A DNA stretch of 40,116 bases from an uncultured Eubacteriales bacterium (GTDB lineage: Bacteria; Bacillota; Clostridia; Oscillospirales; Acutalibacteraceae), in the NCBI GenBank assembly GCA_900315195.1, contig OMYD01000005.1, forward strand, positions 1 through 40,116. The letters are read 5' to 3'. Each line of letters starts with the position of its first letter. Position 1 is the stretch's first letter. Below, in pieces: positions 33,962 to 40,116 of this stretch. Made by a program: the position numbers and the translations under genes. The notes below the pieces were generated by a model that searched no databases, was not told the DNA's origin, and saw only the letters and a program-made list of their open reading frames with translations.

Positions 33962-33990
33962 ATTATACCAAATTGTAACATATTATGCAA
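33962..33990 (-). promoter_or_regulatory. promoter of the trmB unit
   Basis: TTGCAT (33985-33990), 17-bp spacer, TATAAT (33962-33967) with TGG before the -10, on the minus strand. About 48 bp upstream of trmB. Confidence 0.78.
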
Positions 33991-33997
33991 TGATTTT

Positions 33998-34756
33998 TTA
34001 AAGGTATTTAATTTTATCGCCGTAAACCTGCGATTTTGTAAAAATTATGTCAGGAAACGCTTCTTCAAGCCGTTTTTTCAGCGGCAAAATGACAATATCT
34101 TCACTTTTGAAGTGACCGACGTCAATAATATCCACGCCCAAAGCGTTCGCGTCGTTGATTTCATGGTGCTTTATTTCGCCCGTGACAAAAGCGTCCGCGC
34201 CTTCCTCGGCGGCGGCGATAATATCTGAACCGCCCGCGCCCGAGGCAACGGCAACTGTTTTCACCTTCGGGTTTACGTCCGTGTAGCGCAGTCCCTCGCA
34301 GCTCAGAGCCTTTTTGACGTGCTTTGCGAAGGACAGAATGTCGGTTTCGCTTTCAAGCTCTCCCACAAAAAGGCACTCGCCCAAATCCGATTTGCGCGGG
34401 TTTTTAACTCCAAGCGCTTCGGCAAGGCAGGTGTTTACGCCGAACTCCGTGGATAAATCGAGATTTGTGTGCATACATACGGCGGAAACTCCGTGTCTGG
34501 CAAGCTGATACGCGGCGCTGCGTGTATCAAGCCGTTTTAGCGGTCTGAAAATAACGGGATGGTGGCTTATAATCAGCTCACAGTTTTTTTCAGCCGCTTC
34601 CTCAACAACCTCGGCGGTTATGTCAAGAGCGAGCAAAACCTTGCTTATCTCGGTGTTTTTGTCGCCCGCGAGCAGCCCCGCGTTGTCAAAATCCATAGCG
34701 GTGCAAACGGGCGCGAAGCCCTCAAAAAAGTCAGTAATATCCTTAACCTTTGCCAC
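33998..34756 (-). CDS. Nif3-like dinuclear metal center protein (DUF34)
   Basis: 252 aa. Metal-binding motifs: DFDNAGLLAGD near the N-terminus, ISHHPVIFRPL (paired His), CMHTNLD, and near the end TGEIKHHE and DVGHFKSE. This is the Nif3/YqfO family, often misannotated as GTP cyclohydrolase I type 2. The true function is uncertain. The frame is open upstream, but the GTG at 34756, 6 nt after GGAGG, is the start; it overlaps the trmK end by 14 nt. TrmK-Nif3 adjacency is conserved in Firmicutes. Confidence 0.92.
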   Translation of the reverse strand: MAKVKDITDFFEGFAPVCTAMDFDNAGLLAGDKNTEISKVLLALDITAEVVEEAAEKNCELIISHHPVIFRPLKRLDTRSAAYQLARHGVSAVCMHTNLDLSTEFGVNTCLAEALGVKNPRKSDLGECLFVGELESETDILSFAKHVKKALSCEGLRYTDVNPKVKTVAVASGAGGSDIIAAAEEGADAFVTGEIKHHEINDANALGVDIIDVGHFKSEDIVILPLKKRLEEAFPDIIFTKSQVYGDKIKYL

Positions 34757-35408
34757 AAAACTCCTCCAATCTGTCCGCGAGCGCGCCAAAACTCGCCTCA
34801 CCCAATGCCTGCTTGCGAAGGCGCGTTACGCTGCCCGATAAAAAGCGCATGTGCGTTTCGTTTTCAAGCGGGTGAAGTTCGCCCGTGTAGTAATATAATT
34901 CATCAGCGTGAGACGTTTCTCCCGTGTAGTAAACCGACAGAACCGTGTAGCATTTTCCGCCTGCCTCGCAGCAGTCTTGACTCTCGATTTTAAAGCCGTT
35001 TTCGCTCAGATAACAAATCAGAGCCTCGCTTTTTGTCATCGGCTGCAAAATAAAATGCTTGTCGTGATCCTTTGAGTAGCCGCAGGATTCGATAATCCTC
35101 GCGATCAGCTCGCCGCCCATGCCGGCAATTACTATGTCGTCAGCCTCGTCGGCTGAGATAGCGCTCAGACCGTCGCTGAGCCTAAGTTCGATTCTGTCGC
35201 TGAGATTCGCCCTTTCAACGGTCAGCCTGCCGCGGCTGAGGGGATCGGGGTTGATGTCGGCGGCAATTGCCGAGGGACAGACGCCGTTTCGGCACAGCCA
35301 CACGGGAAGATAAGCGTGGTCTGTGCCGATGTCAGCCAGCCGCGAGCCGCGGCGGACAAACTCCGCACACAGACGCAGCCTGTTATCAGGATTTGACTCG
35401 CTGTTCAT
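34743..35408 (-). CDS. trmK: tRNA (adenine(22)-N1)-methyltransferase
   Basis: Methylates A22 of bacterial tRNAs. 221 aa. The start of the Rossmann domain RLADIGTDHAYLPVWL is the TrmK hallmark; DDIVIAGMGGELI and ILQPMTKSEALICYL follow. A C-terminal coiled coil is present. It overlaps the DUF1858 gene upstream (ATGA) and the Nif3 gene downstream. Confidence 0.93.
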   Translation of the reverse strand: MNSESNPDNRLRLCAEFVRRGSRLADIGTDHAYLPVWLCRNGVCPSAIAADINPDPLSRGRLTVERANLSDRIELRLSDGLSAISADEADDIVIAGMGGELIARIIESCGYSKDHDKHFILQPMTKSEALICYLSENGFKIESQDCCEAGGKCYTVLSVYYTGETSHADELYYYTGELHPLENETHMRFLSGSVTRLRKQALGEASFGALADRLEEFCGKG

Positions 35409-35599
35409 TGTACAGCGGCGTTAAGGTCGGCGATAAGCTTGTCGGCGTCGGCTCCGTGAACGGCGCAGGCTTCCTCAATTGTCTCGCCGCGTGAAGCGGG
35501 GCAGCCCAGACAGTGCATTCCGATGCTGAAAAACAGCGGAGCGGTTTCGGGATAACGGTCAAGAACATCGCCGATGATGTCATTTTTGGTAATAGCCAT
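35405..35599 (-). CDS. DUF1858 domain protein (hybrid-cluster/ScdA-N-like redox disulfide)
   Basis: 64 aa, one DUF1858 domain. It has IGDVLDRYPETAPLFFSIGMHCLGCPASRGETIEEA, split here by motif: the family proline-rich start DRYPETAPLF, the CLGC redox pair (Cys30, Cys33) and a C-terminal helix. ATG with GGAGGT. First gene of a unit with trmK and Nif3, which is unusual company for a redox domain. Confidence 0.9.
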   Translation of the reverse strand: MAITKNDIIGDVLDRYPETAPLFFSIGMHCLGCPASRGETIEEACAVHGADADKLIADLNAAVQ

Positions 35600-35640
35600 A
35601 AAAATACCTCCGTAATTATATATTTAGTGTCTGCCTTAAT

Positions 35641-35669
35641 ATTATACCATATATTTTGTGTTGTAGCAA
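35641..35669 (-). promoter_or_regulatory. promoter of DUF1858-trmK-Nif3
   Basis: TTGCTA (35664-35669), 17-bp spacer, TATAAT (35641-35646) with TGG before the -10, on the minus strand. Confidence 0.8.
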
Positions 35670-35687
35670 GCAGTTTTTTAGTTGTCA

Positions 35688-35751
35688 GTGGTTAGTGGTT
35701 GGTGGTTAGTGGTTGGTGGTTAGTGGTTGGTGGTTAGTGATTGGTGGTTAG
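35688..35751. repeat. 14-bp tandem repeat, four and a half copies
   Basis: Units of GTGGTTAGTGGTTG at 35688-35701, 35702-35715, 35716-35729, 35730-35743 (one change) and a partial copy to 35751. The same word family occurs just after the RND stop codon (7647) and at 30739. Confidence 0.95.
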
Positions 35752-35800
35752 AAAGATACGCCTGGCACGCCGTTGCAGAAACCTTTTTGTCAGCAGAAGT

Positions 35801-35838
35801 TTTCCAAAGGCGGCTTTGGATGAAACGTCACGTTTCCC
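35801..35838. repeat. double-hairpin repeat over the comM stop codon
   Basis: On the minus strand GAAACG-TGA-CGTTTC, then AT, then CCAAAG-CCGC-CTTTGG. The comM stop codon TGA is the loop of the first hairpin. A copy with compensating stem changes is at 38589-38625. Confidence 0.85.
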
Positions 35839-37357
35839 AGTATTTGCGGTCGAGGCTGCGGTACTGGATAGCCTCCAGCACATGGCGCGAGAGGATTATT
35901 TCCTCGCCCTCAAGGTCGGCTATTGTCCGCGCGACTTTAAGCACCCTGTCATACGCTCTGGCGGTGAAACCCAGCGCATCAAAGGCGGTTTTAAGGGTTT
36001 CTTCGGCCTCCTTGTCGATAATGCAGTACTTCTCAAACTGTTGGGCGTTTATTTTCGCGTTGCAGGTCGTTTTGCTTCCCTCAAAGCGCTTTTGCTGAAT
36101 CCTGCGCGCGTTGTTTACCCGCTCCTTGATCGCTGACGAGGGCTCTGACGGGGTTTTTAAACGCAGCTCCTGAAACTCAACCGCGGGCACCTCAACGTGG
36201 ATGTCAAAGCGGTCGAGCAGCGGACCCGATACGCGGTTAAGGTAGCGCCTGATTTTCTGTTCCGAGCAGGTGCAGCGGCGCTTTGGGTCGCCAAAGTAGC
36301 CGCACGGGCAGGGGTTCATGGCGGCGATCACCATAATCGAGCACGGATAGGTGCAGTTTTGCCCGGCGCGCGAAATTGTAATTGTTTCGTCCTCAATCGG
36401 CTGGCGCAGAACCTCAAGCGCCGAGCGCGTGAACTCGGGCAGCTCGTCAAGAAACAGAACGCCGTGATGGGCCAGAGATACCTCGCCGGGGCGGATTGTG
36501 CCTGTGCCGCCGCCTCCCAGTCCCACGGGAGTCACGGTGTGGTGAGGTGAGCGGAAGGGTCGCGCCGTGATAAGCCCGTCACCGTGAAGCGTCCCCGAAA
36601 TCGAGTGGATTTTGGTGGTCTCAATCATTTCCTCAAACGTCATGTCCGGTAAAATTGAGGGCACGCGCTTAGCGAGCATGCTCTTGCCTGAGCCGGGCGG
36701 GCCTATAAGCAGAATGTTGTGACCGCCCGCGGCTGCAATTTCAATTGCCCGCTTCGCCTCAAACTGACCCTTGACCTGAGAGAAGTCGGGCAAGAATTCA
36801 TCTGATGAAATCTTGTTTGATTTAAAGGGCTTGGCGGGGGTCATTTCCATTTCGCCGTCAAGGATGGTTTTGAGCTGTGTAATGCTCTTTACTGGATACA
36901 CGTCAATGCCCTCCACAACAGCCGCCTCGCGGGCGTTCTGAAAGGGGACATACATCTTCTTTACGCCGCACTCGCGTGCTGTTATAACCATAGGCAAAAC
37001 GCCGTTGATACAGCGCAGATCACCGCTTAGGCTAAGCTCTCCTATAAAGGCGCTGTCGGACAAATCCGCTTTAATATAGCCCGCAAGACGCATAAGATTA
37101 ACCGTTATCGGAAGGTCGTAAATCGGGCCCTCTTTTTTGATGTCGGCGGGCGCAAGGTTAAAAACAAAGTGCGCCGAGGGCAGTCGGTAGCCGCAGTTTG
37201 TCAGCGCTGATTTAACCCTGTCCTTACTCTCTTTTACCGCCGCGTCGGGCAGCCCTACAAGGTCAAACGCGGGCAGCCCAGTGCGCGATGAAGCCTCTAC
37301 AATCACCTTGTAGCCGTCGATTCCGTTTATTCCGAAGCTTGTACATGTAACAACCAT
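35828..37357 (-). CDS. comM: YifB/ComM family AAA ATPase (Mg-chelatase-like)
   Basis: 509 aa. N-terminal Lon-protease-like S5 domain (about residues 1-170), then an AAA+ domain with Walker A GPPGSGKSM (about 218-226) and Walker B VLFLDELPEF, and the C-terminal Mg-chelatase helical domain. A four-Cys insert (NPCPCGYFGDPKRRCTC) is typical of the family. ComM of competent bacteria is a branch-migration helicase in transformation; the role in non-competent Firmicutes is unclear. ATG with AGGAG, own promoter. Confidence 0.94.
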   Translation of the reverse strand: MVVTCTSFGINGIDGYKVIVEASSRTGLPAFDLVGLPDAAVKESKDRVKSALTNCGYRLPSAHFVFNLAPADIKKEGPIYDLPITVNLMRLAGYIKADLSDSAFIGELSLSGDLRCINGVLPMVITARECGVKKMYVPFQNAREAAVVEGIDVYPVKSITQLKTILDGEMEMTPAKPFKSNKISSDEFLPDFSQVKGQFEAKRAIEIAAAGGHNILLIGPPGSGKSMLAKRVPSILPDMTFEEMIETTKIHSISGTLHGDGLITARPFRSPHHTVTPVGLGGGGTGTIRPGEVSLAHHGVLFLDELPEFTRSALEVLRQPIEDETITISRAGQNCTYPCSIMVIAAMNPCPCGYFGDPKRRCTCSEQKIRRYLNRVSGPLLDRFDIHVEVPAVEFQELRLKTPSEPSSAIKERVNNARRIQQKRFEGSKTTCNAKINAQQFEKYCIIDKEAEETLKTAFDALGFTARAYDRVLKVARTIADLEGEEIILSRHVLEAIQYRSLDRKYWET

Positions 37358-37388
37358 AACGCATTACTCCTAAAACTAATATAATCAA

Positions 37389-37416
37389 ATTATAGCATAT
37401 ATTTGCGGAAAAACAA
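37389..37416 (-). promoter_or_regulatory. comM promoter
   Basis: TTGTTT (37411-37416), 16-bp spacer, TATAAT (37389-37394) with TGC before the -10, on the minus strand, about 32 bp upstream of the start. Confidence 0.65.
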
Positions 37417-37508
37417 TACTAATAACCCTAAATGTCAAATTATAATTAGCAAAAATGCATAAATATTTTGACAATTAGTATGCATGTATACAGAAATAAT
37501 CTGGTTGC

Positions 37509-37537
37509 TTGACAATTGAGAAGAATTATGATAATAT
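37509..37537 (+). promoter_or_regulatory. promoter of the sigma factor gene
   Basis: TTGACA (37509-37514), 17-bp spacer, TAATAT (37532-37537). A second TTGACAATT occurs 40 bp upstream without a matching -10. Confidence 0.6.
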
Positions 37538-37573
37538 ATTGTTACAGAATATCATATGCAGCGGGGGGTAACG

Positions 37574-38161
37574 ATGGCAGAGAAAAAAGGAATGTATACA
37601 TCCCTTTCAGATGATGTTCTGGCCGGTTATTCAAAAAACGGCGACGACAATGCCTTTAACGAGTTGGTTATCAGATATCTGAAATTAATCAGATTTATCG
37701 CGCGCAAATACTCAGCTCAAGGCTATGAGCAGAATGACTTTGTCCAGGAGGGCTTGATGGCTCTTTTGTACGCATGCAAAACATATGACGCGCACGGGGG
37801 TAGTTCATTTGGGCGCTATGTTTCACTTTTGGTGGAACGCAGGTTTATATCAATTTTCAGAAGCTCACAGTCAAAAAAAGCGGTGCCTGAGGCAATGCTT
37901 GTTCATATCGACAGCCTCGAAGGGGAGCTTGCGGACTATGTCTGTTCTCCCGAGGAGCAGGTAGTCGATAAGGAGCAGCTTGATCAGGCGTTGAAAAGGC
38001 TAAACGCTTTATTGTCGGCAAGGGAGTACGAGGTGCTCTTGCTGTTTGCGTCGGGACTCAGTTACAGCAAGATATCAAGCAAGCTGAATATTCCCGAAAA
38101 GTCCGTTGACAACGCCCTGCAAAGGGCTAGAAGAAAAATCGGCAAAACCGACATGTCCTGA
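37574..38161 (+). CDS. sigma-70 family RNA polymerase sigma factor, SigH-like
   Basis: 195 aa with region 2 (NAFNELVIRYLKLIRFIARKY, QNDFVQEGLMALLYACKTYD, SFGRYVSLLVERRF) and region 4 (LSAREYEVLLLFASGLSYSKISSKL, PEKSVDNALQRARRKI). Region 3 is short, as in the Spo0H/SigH group that turns on early stationary and sporulation genes. The SVDNALQRARRKI end is a SigH trait, but the region 2 core is diverged (YDAHGGSSFGRYVSL), so it may be a SigH paralogue rather than the main SigH. The ATG at 37574 follows GGGGGGT at 4 nt; the in-frame ATG 18 nt upstream is less well placed. Confidence 0.85.
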   Translation: MAEKKGMYTSLSDDVLAGYSKNGDDNAFNELVIRYLKLIRFIARKYSAQGYEQNDFVQEGLMALLYACKTYDAHGGSSFGRYVSLLVERRFISIFRSSQSKKAVPEAMLVHIDSLEGELADYVCSPEEQVVDKEQLDQALKRLNALLSAREYEVLLLFASGLSYSKISSKLNIPEKSVDNALQRARRKIGKTDMS

Positions 38162-38220
38162 AAATTACGCCGCGCAGTTTTATGAGGGACAAATATATTC
38201 CAAAGTGAGGTAGATGTCCA

Positions 38221-38505
38221 ATGTATGAAGACAAAACTTTAATTTGCAAAGACTGTGGCAACGAATTTGTTTTCACTGCCGGCGAGCAGGAATTCTACGC
38301 AGAAAAGGGCTTTGAAAATGAGCCCCAGCGCTGCAAAGAGTGCAGACAGGCGCGTAAAAATGCCGTAAAAGCAAGCAGAGAATACTACGATACCACATGC
38401 GCCGAATGCGGCGGCCCTGCAAGAATTCCCTTTAAGCCCATGGAAGGCAAAAGCTATTATTGCAGCGAGTGCTTTGCGAAGAGAAAAGAAGCCGAAGAGC
38501 AGTAA
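38221..38505 (+). CDS. zinc-ribbon domain protein
   Basis: 94 aa. Four CxxC pairs: CKDC (about residue 9), CKEC (38), CAEC (60) and CSEC (81), enough for two zinc ribbons. The first half (LICKDCGNEFVFTAGEQEFY and RCKECRQARK) matches the small zinc-ribbon proteins common in Firmicutes. ATG at 38221, GAGGT 10 nt upstream. It follows the sigma factor gene by 59 bp and may be co-transcribed with it. Function unknown. Confidence 0.88.
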   Translation: MYEDKTLICKDCGNEFVFTAGEQEFYAEKGFENEPQRCKECRQARKNAVKASREYYDTTCAECGGPARIPFKPMEGKSYYCSECFAKRKEAEEQ

Positions 38506-38535
38506 GCTTTATTCACAACTAAACACGTAAAAAGA

Positions 38536-38565
38536 ACGGCGGAGCGTTTTTGCTCCGCCGTTTTT
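38536..38565 (+). terminator. terminator of the zinc-ribbon gene
   Basis: A perfect 10-bp hairpin (ACGGCGGAGC/GCTCCGCCGT, loop GTTTTT) followed by TTTT. Confidence 0.92.
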
Positions 38566-39131
38566 GGCCGCCACGCGGCAGGAAGCGCGGGAACGTGACG
38601 TTCCATCCAAAGCCGCCTTTGGAAAGCTCGGCTTTATCAAAAAAATCGGTACAACGGCGGGTCATAACGCGGGAATGACGGTTTCCTTTTTTACCAACGT
38701 TAAATTCACGTACCGGATGCAACGACCGTCACGCGACCGGCACATCATATGTATCTTTTTATCCGTAGGGGCGCACCCGTGTGTGCGCCCGAGAAAATGT
38801 TCCTGCCATATCAGGGCGAACACATAGGTTCGCCCCTGCGAATTTAACATATACAATCTCATTTAAATACGTTCGGGTTCAAAACGTTTTTTAAAAAACT
38901 GTCTGCACGACCTTAACCCAAACAACCCAAACAACCCAAACAAGCCAATATAAATATAAAGATAAATATAATAATAAAGATAAAGATGAAGATAAATATA
39001 AATATGAATATGAATATAAAGAGAAGTCAGCCGAAGCTGACAGTGTTGCCGCCGCCGATGCCAAAGAAGTTTTTCTCTTTTTGACAAATATATGCGGTTA
39101 AATATTTTTTCAAAAAATCTTATGAAAACTA
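38566..39131. other. 566-bp non-coding gap made of repeats
   Basis: In order: GCCGC-CAC-GCGGC hairpin (about 38568-38576); the double-hairpin repeat (38589-38625) with an AAGC-TCG-GCTT hairpin after it; about 140 bp with nothing recognised; a GGGGCGCACCC inverted-repeat pair (38766-38790 and 38813-38843), apparently a 78-bp mini-element; three AACCCAAAC units (38915-38941); an A+T-rich run of AATATA/AAGATA words (38946-39021); and GTCAGC-CGAA-GCTGAC (39026-39041). No convincing gene on either strand. Confidence 0.75.
38589..38625. repeat. double-hairpin repeat, second copy
   Basis: GGAACG-TGA-CGTTCC, AT, CCAAAG-CCGC-CTTTGG. It differs from the comM copy in one stem pair of the first hairpin, where A-T is replaced by G-C on both sides. 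Confidence 0.85.
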
Positions 39132-39160
39132 TTGACAGTCATATGAACCTGTGATATAAT
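39132..39160 (+). promoter_or_regulatory. promoter of the DUF1836 operon
   Basis: TTGACA (39132-39137), 17-bp spacer, TATAAT (39155-39160): a perfect consensus. Confidence 0.92.
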
Positions 39161-39191
39161 CGTGTAAACTAATCCAAGAGAGGTGAGGCAT

Positions 39192-39770
39192 TTGCGGCAA
39201 TTTGTTCCGGGAACGTCGATTCCGTATAACGGGGGAGGAATGTTCTCCGTTTTCAGACCGATGATCCAGGCTACCGACGGGCTAAGTTTAAGGCAGGTGT
39301 GCTCCATTACGGGGCTTGAGCCGAGCACAATTCAAAACTGGATAAAGCGAGGGTTTGTAATGCACCCTGTCGAGAAAAAGTACAGGGAGCGCCATCTTGC
39401 GAGAATCCTTTTGATTTCGGCTCTGCGTGACTGCATGAAGATTGACAGCATAGGCGAGCTGCTGGTGGTTGTAAACGGCGACGCCGACGACACTGGCGAC
39501 GATATAATTTCAGAGGAACAGCTGTATGACTACCTCTGCGAGATTATCGGGACCGCGGATGAGCGGGCTCTGTCACTTGAGGAGATCCCCAAAACCGTAC
39601 GATTGGTAACAAAGGATTACGTTCCTACAGACAACACGGCATCCGGCCGGCTCAACGAGGCTCTTACCGTAATGGTGTTCGCTTTTACGGCAGGGCAGTA
39701 CAAGAAGGAAGCGGACAAACGTTTTTCTCAATTAAAGGAAAAACACTTATCTACTGAGGAGAATAAATAA
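39192..39770 (+). CDS. DUF1836 domain protein (MerR-like helix-turn-helix)
   Basis: 192 aa. It has a short N-terminal part, then LSLRQVCSITGLEPSTIQNWIKRGFV, a winged-helix recognition unit like MerR, and KKYRERHLARILLISALRD, the DUF1836 signature; the C-terminal half is helical. Function unknown; DNA binding is inference. Two starts are possible: GTG at 39183, which lies inside the GAGGTGA site (39180-39186), and TTG at 39192, 5 nt after it. The TTG is chosen. First gene of an operon with the small membrane protein. Confidence 0.82.
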   Translation: MRQFVPGTSIPYNGGGMFSVFRPMIQATDGLSLRQVCSITGLEPSTIQNWIKRGFVMHPVEKKYRERHLARILLISALRDCMKIDSIGELLVVVNGDADDTGDDIISEEQLYDYLCEIIGTADERALSLEEIPKTVRLVTKDYVPTDNTASGRLNEALTVMVFAFTAGQYKKEADKRFSQLKEKHLSTEENK

Positions 39771-39982
39771 TGATTTTCGGAATGATTGCGTTTTTTGTTA
39801 TTATCGCGGTTATTATTACCGTAATGGTACGCGGATTCAATTACAACCACAGAATAGGCGAGGGCATGTTCAAAAACAGCGAGTATAACCTTGACGAGGC
39901 GGACGATTTTGTAGACAAAAACTACTACGACAAGGACGCCTTCCGCAACACCTTCGGAATGGAGAAAAAGGACGATAAATAA
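39770..39982 (+). CDS. small membrane protein, unknown function
   Basis: 70 aa: one N-terminal membrane helix (about residues 3-21, MIAFFVIIAVIITVMV) and an acidic, tyrosine-rich cytoplasmic tail (EADDFVDKNYYDKDAF). ATG shares one base with the DUF1836 stop (TAATG) and has GAGGAG upstream, so the two are coupled. I do not recognise the family. Confidence 0.8.
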   Translation: MIFGMIAFFVIIAVIITVMVRGFNYNHRIGEGMFKNSEYNLDEADDFVDKNYYDKDAFRNTFGMEKKDDK

Positions 39983-40000
39983 TTATCATTGAACAATATA

Positions 40001-40016
40001 AAAAAGAGCCGGCAGC
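40001..40016 (+). terminator. first half of a terminator, apparently cut by an insertion sequence
   Basis: AAAAAAGAGCCGGCAG lies just after the small membrane protein gene, the usual left arm of an A-tract, hairpin, T-tract terminator. No matching right arm follows inside the window; the IS end begins at about 40018. Confidence 0.5.
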
Positions 40017-40017
40017 C

Positions 40018-40116
40018 TGACCCGACCCCCGAAAGTTAGACCAAAAATCTAATTTTCGGAGGTCGGTATTTTCATGGCAAAATACAATTATGAATTCAAG
40101 AAAAAAGTGGTGACAG
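40018..40116 (+). mobile_element. left end of an IS3-family insertion sequence
   Basis: From about 40018 (TGACCCGACCCCCGAAAG) the sequence has the look of an IS3/IS150-group terminal repeat. A 12-bp hairpin with one G-T pair (arms 40029-40040 and 40048-40059) follows; such hairpins are known to shield transposase genes from outside transcription. The exact end and the right end are not visible. Confidence 0.75.
40074..40116 (+). CDS. IS3-family transposase orfA, N-terminal fragment (cut by window edge)
   Basis: ATG at 40074, preceded by GGAGGT, reads MAKYNYEFKKKVVT to the edge. This start is typical of the helix-turn-helix orfA of IS3/IS150-like transposases (KYS.EFK..VV pattern). Only 14 codons are visible, so the group is not certain. 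Confidence 0.7.
   Translation, partial: MAKYNYEFKKKVVT

Overview
This window is chromosomal DNA, about half G+C, from a Gram-positive anaerobe of the class Clostridia, most likely the Ruminococcaceae/Oscillospiraceae. The evidence is a V-type rather than F-type ATPase operon, strong AGGAGG ribosome sites with TTGACA/TATAAT-like promoters, a SigH-like sigma factor, a PdaB-type deacetylase, the DUF1385-prmC and recA-recX pairs, and small Firmicutes families (DUF1836, DUF1858, DUF1700, zinc-ribbon protein). No tRNA, rRNA, CRISPR array or prophage was seen.

Layout. 1-2800 (-): start of a V-ATPase operon (stalk subunit, I, K; the rest lies left of the window). 3009-7649 (+): YbaK-type deacylase and a very large RND transporter with a coiled-coil insertion. 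7871-11932 (-): glycolytic operon pgk-tpiA-gpmI. 12068-13725: trmL, a small membrane protein, a lipoprotein, and a 56-residue ribbon-helix-helix regulator. 14037-19854: cell-wall genes (M23 peptidase, GH25 lysozyme, L,D-transpeptidase, polysaccharide deacetylase) plus an unknown two-repeat protein. 19899-21609 (-): padR-DUF1700-DUF4097 envelope-stress-type operon. 21722-25176 (-): rimO-pgsA-cysS. 25552-29229 (-): DUF1385-prmC, then recA-recX. 29259-33914 (-): trmB, lipoprotein, response regulator, histidine kinase. 33998-35599 (-): DUF1858-trmK-Nif3. 35828-37357 (-): comM. 37574-39982 (+): SigH-like sigma factor, zinc-ribbon protein, DUF1836 regulator and a small membrane protein, followed by the left end of an IS3-family insertion sequence at the right edge.

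The genes are mostly ordinary housekeeping genes. The unusual part is between them. Many gene ends carry trains of short perfect hairpins, each with a different stem, joined by a constant linker (AATTCAT in one family, AGCTAAATT in another). The first hairpin touches or contains the stop codon of the upstream gene. Other gaps are filled with MITE-like palindromic modules, GGGGCGCACCC inverted-repeat elements and short tandem repeats. A structured, terminator-ended leader RNA lies upstream of the M23 peptidase gene. The hairpin-linker arrays are the best candidate for something not described before; their function is unknown and any role given here is inference.
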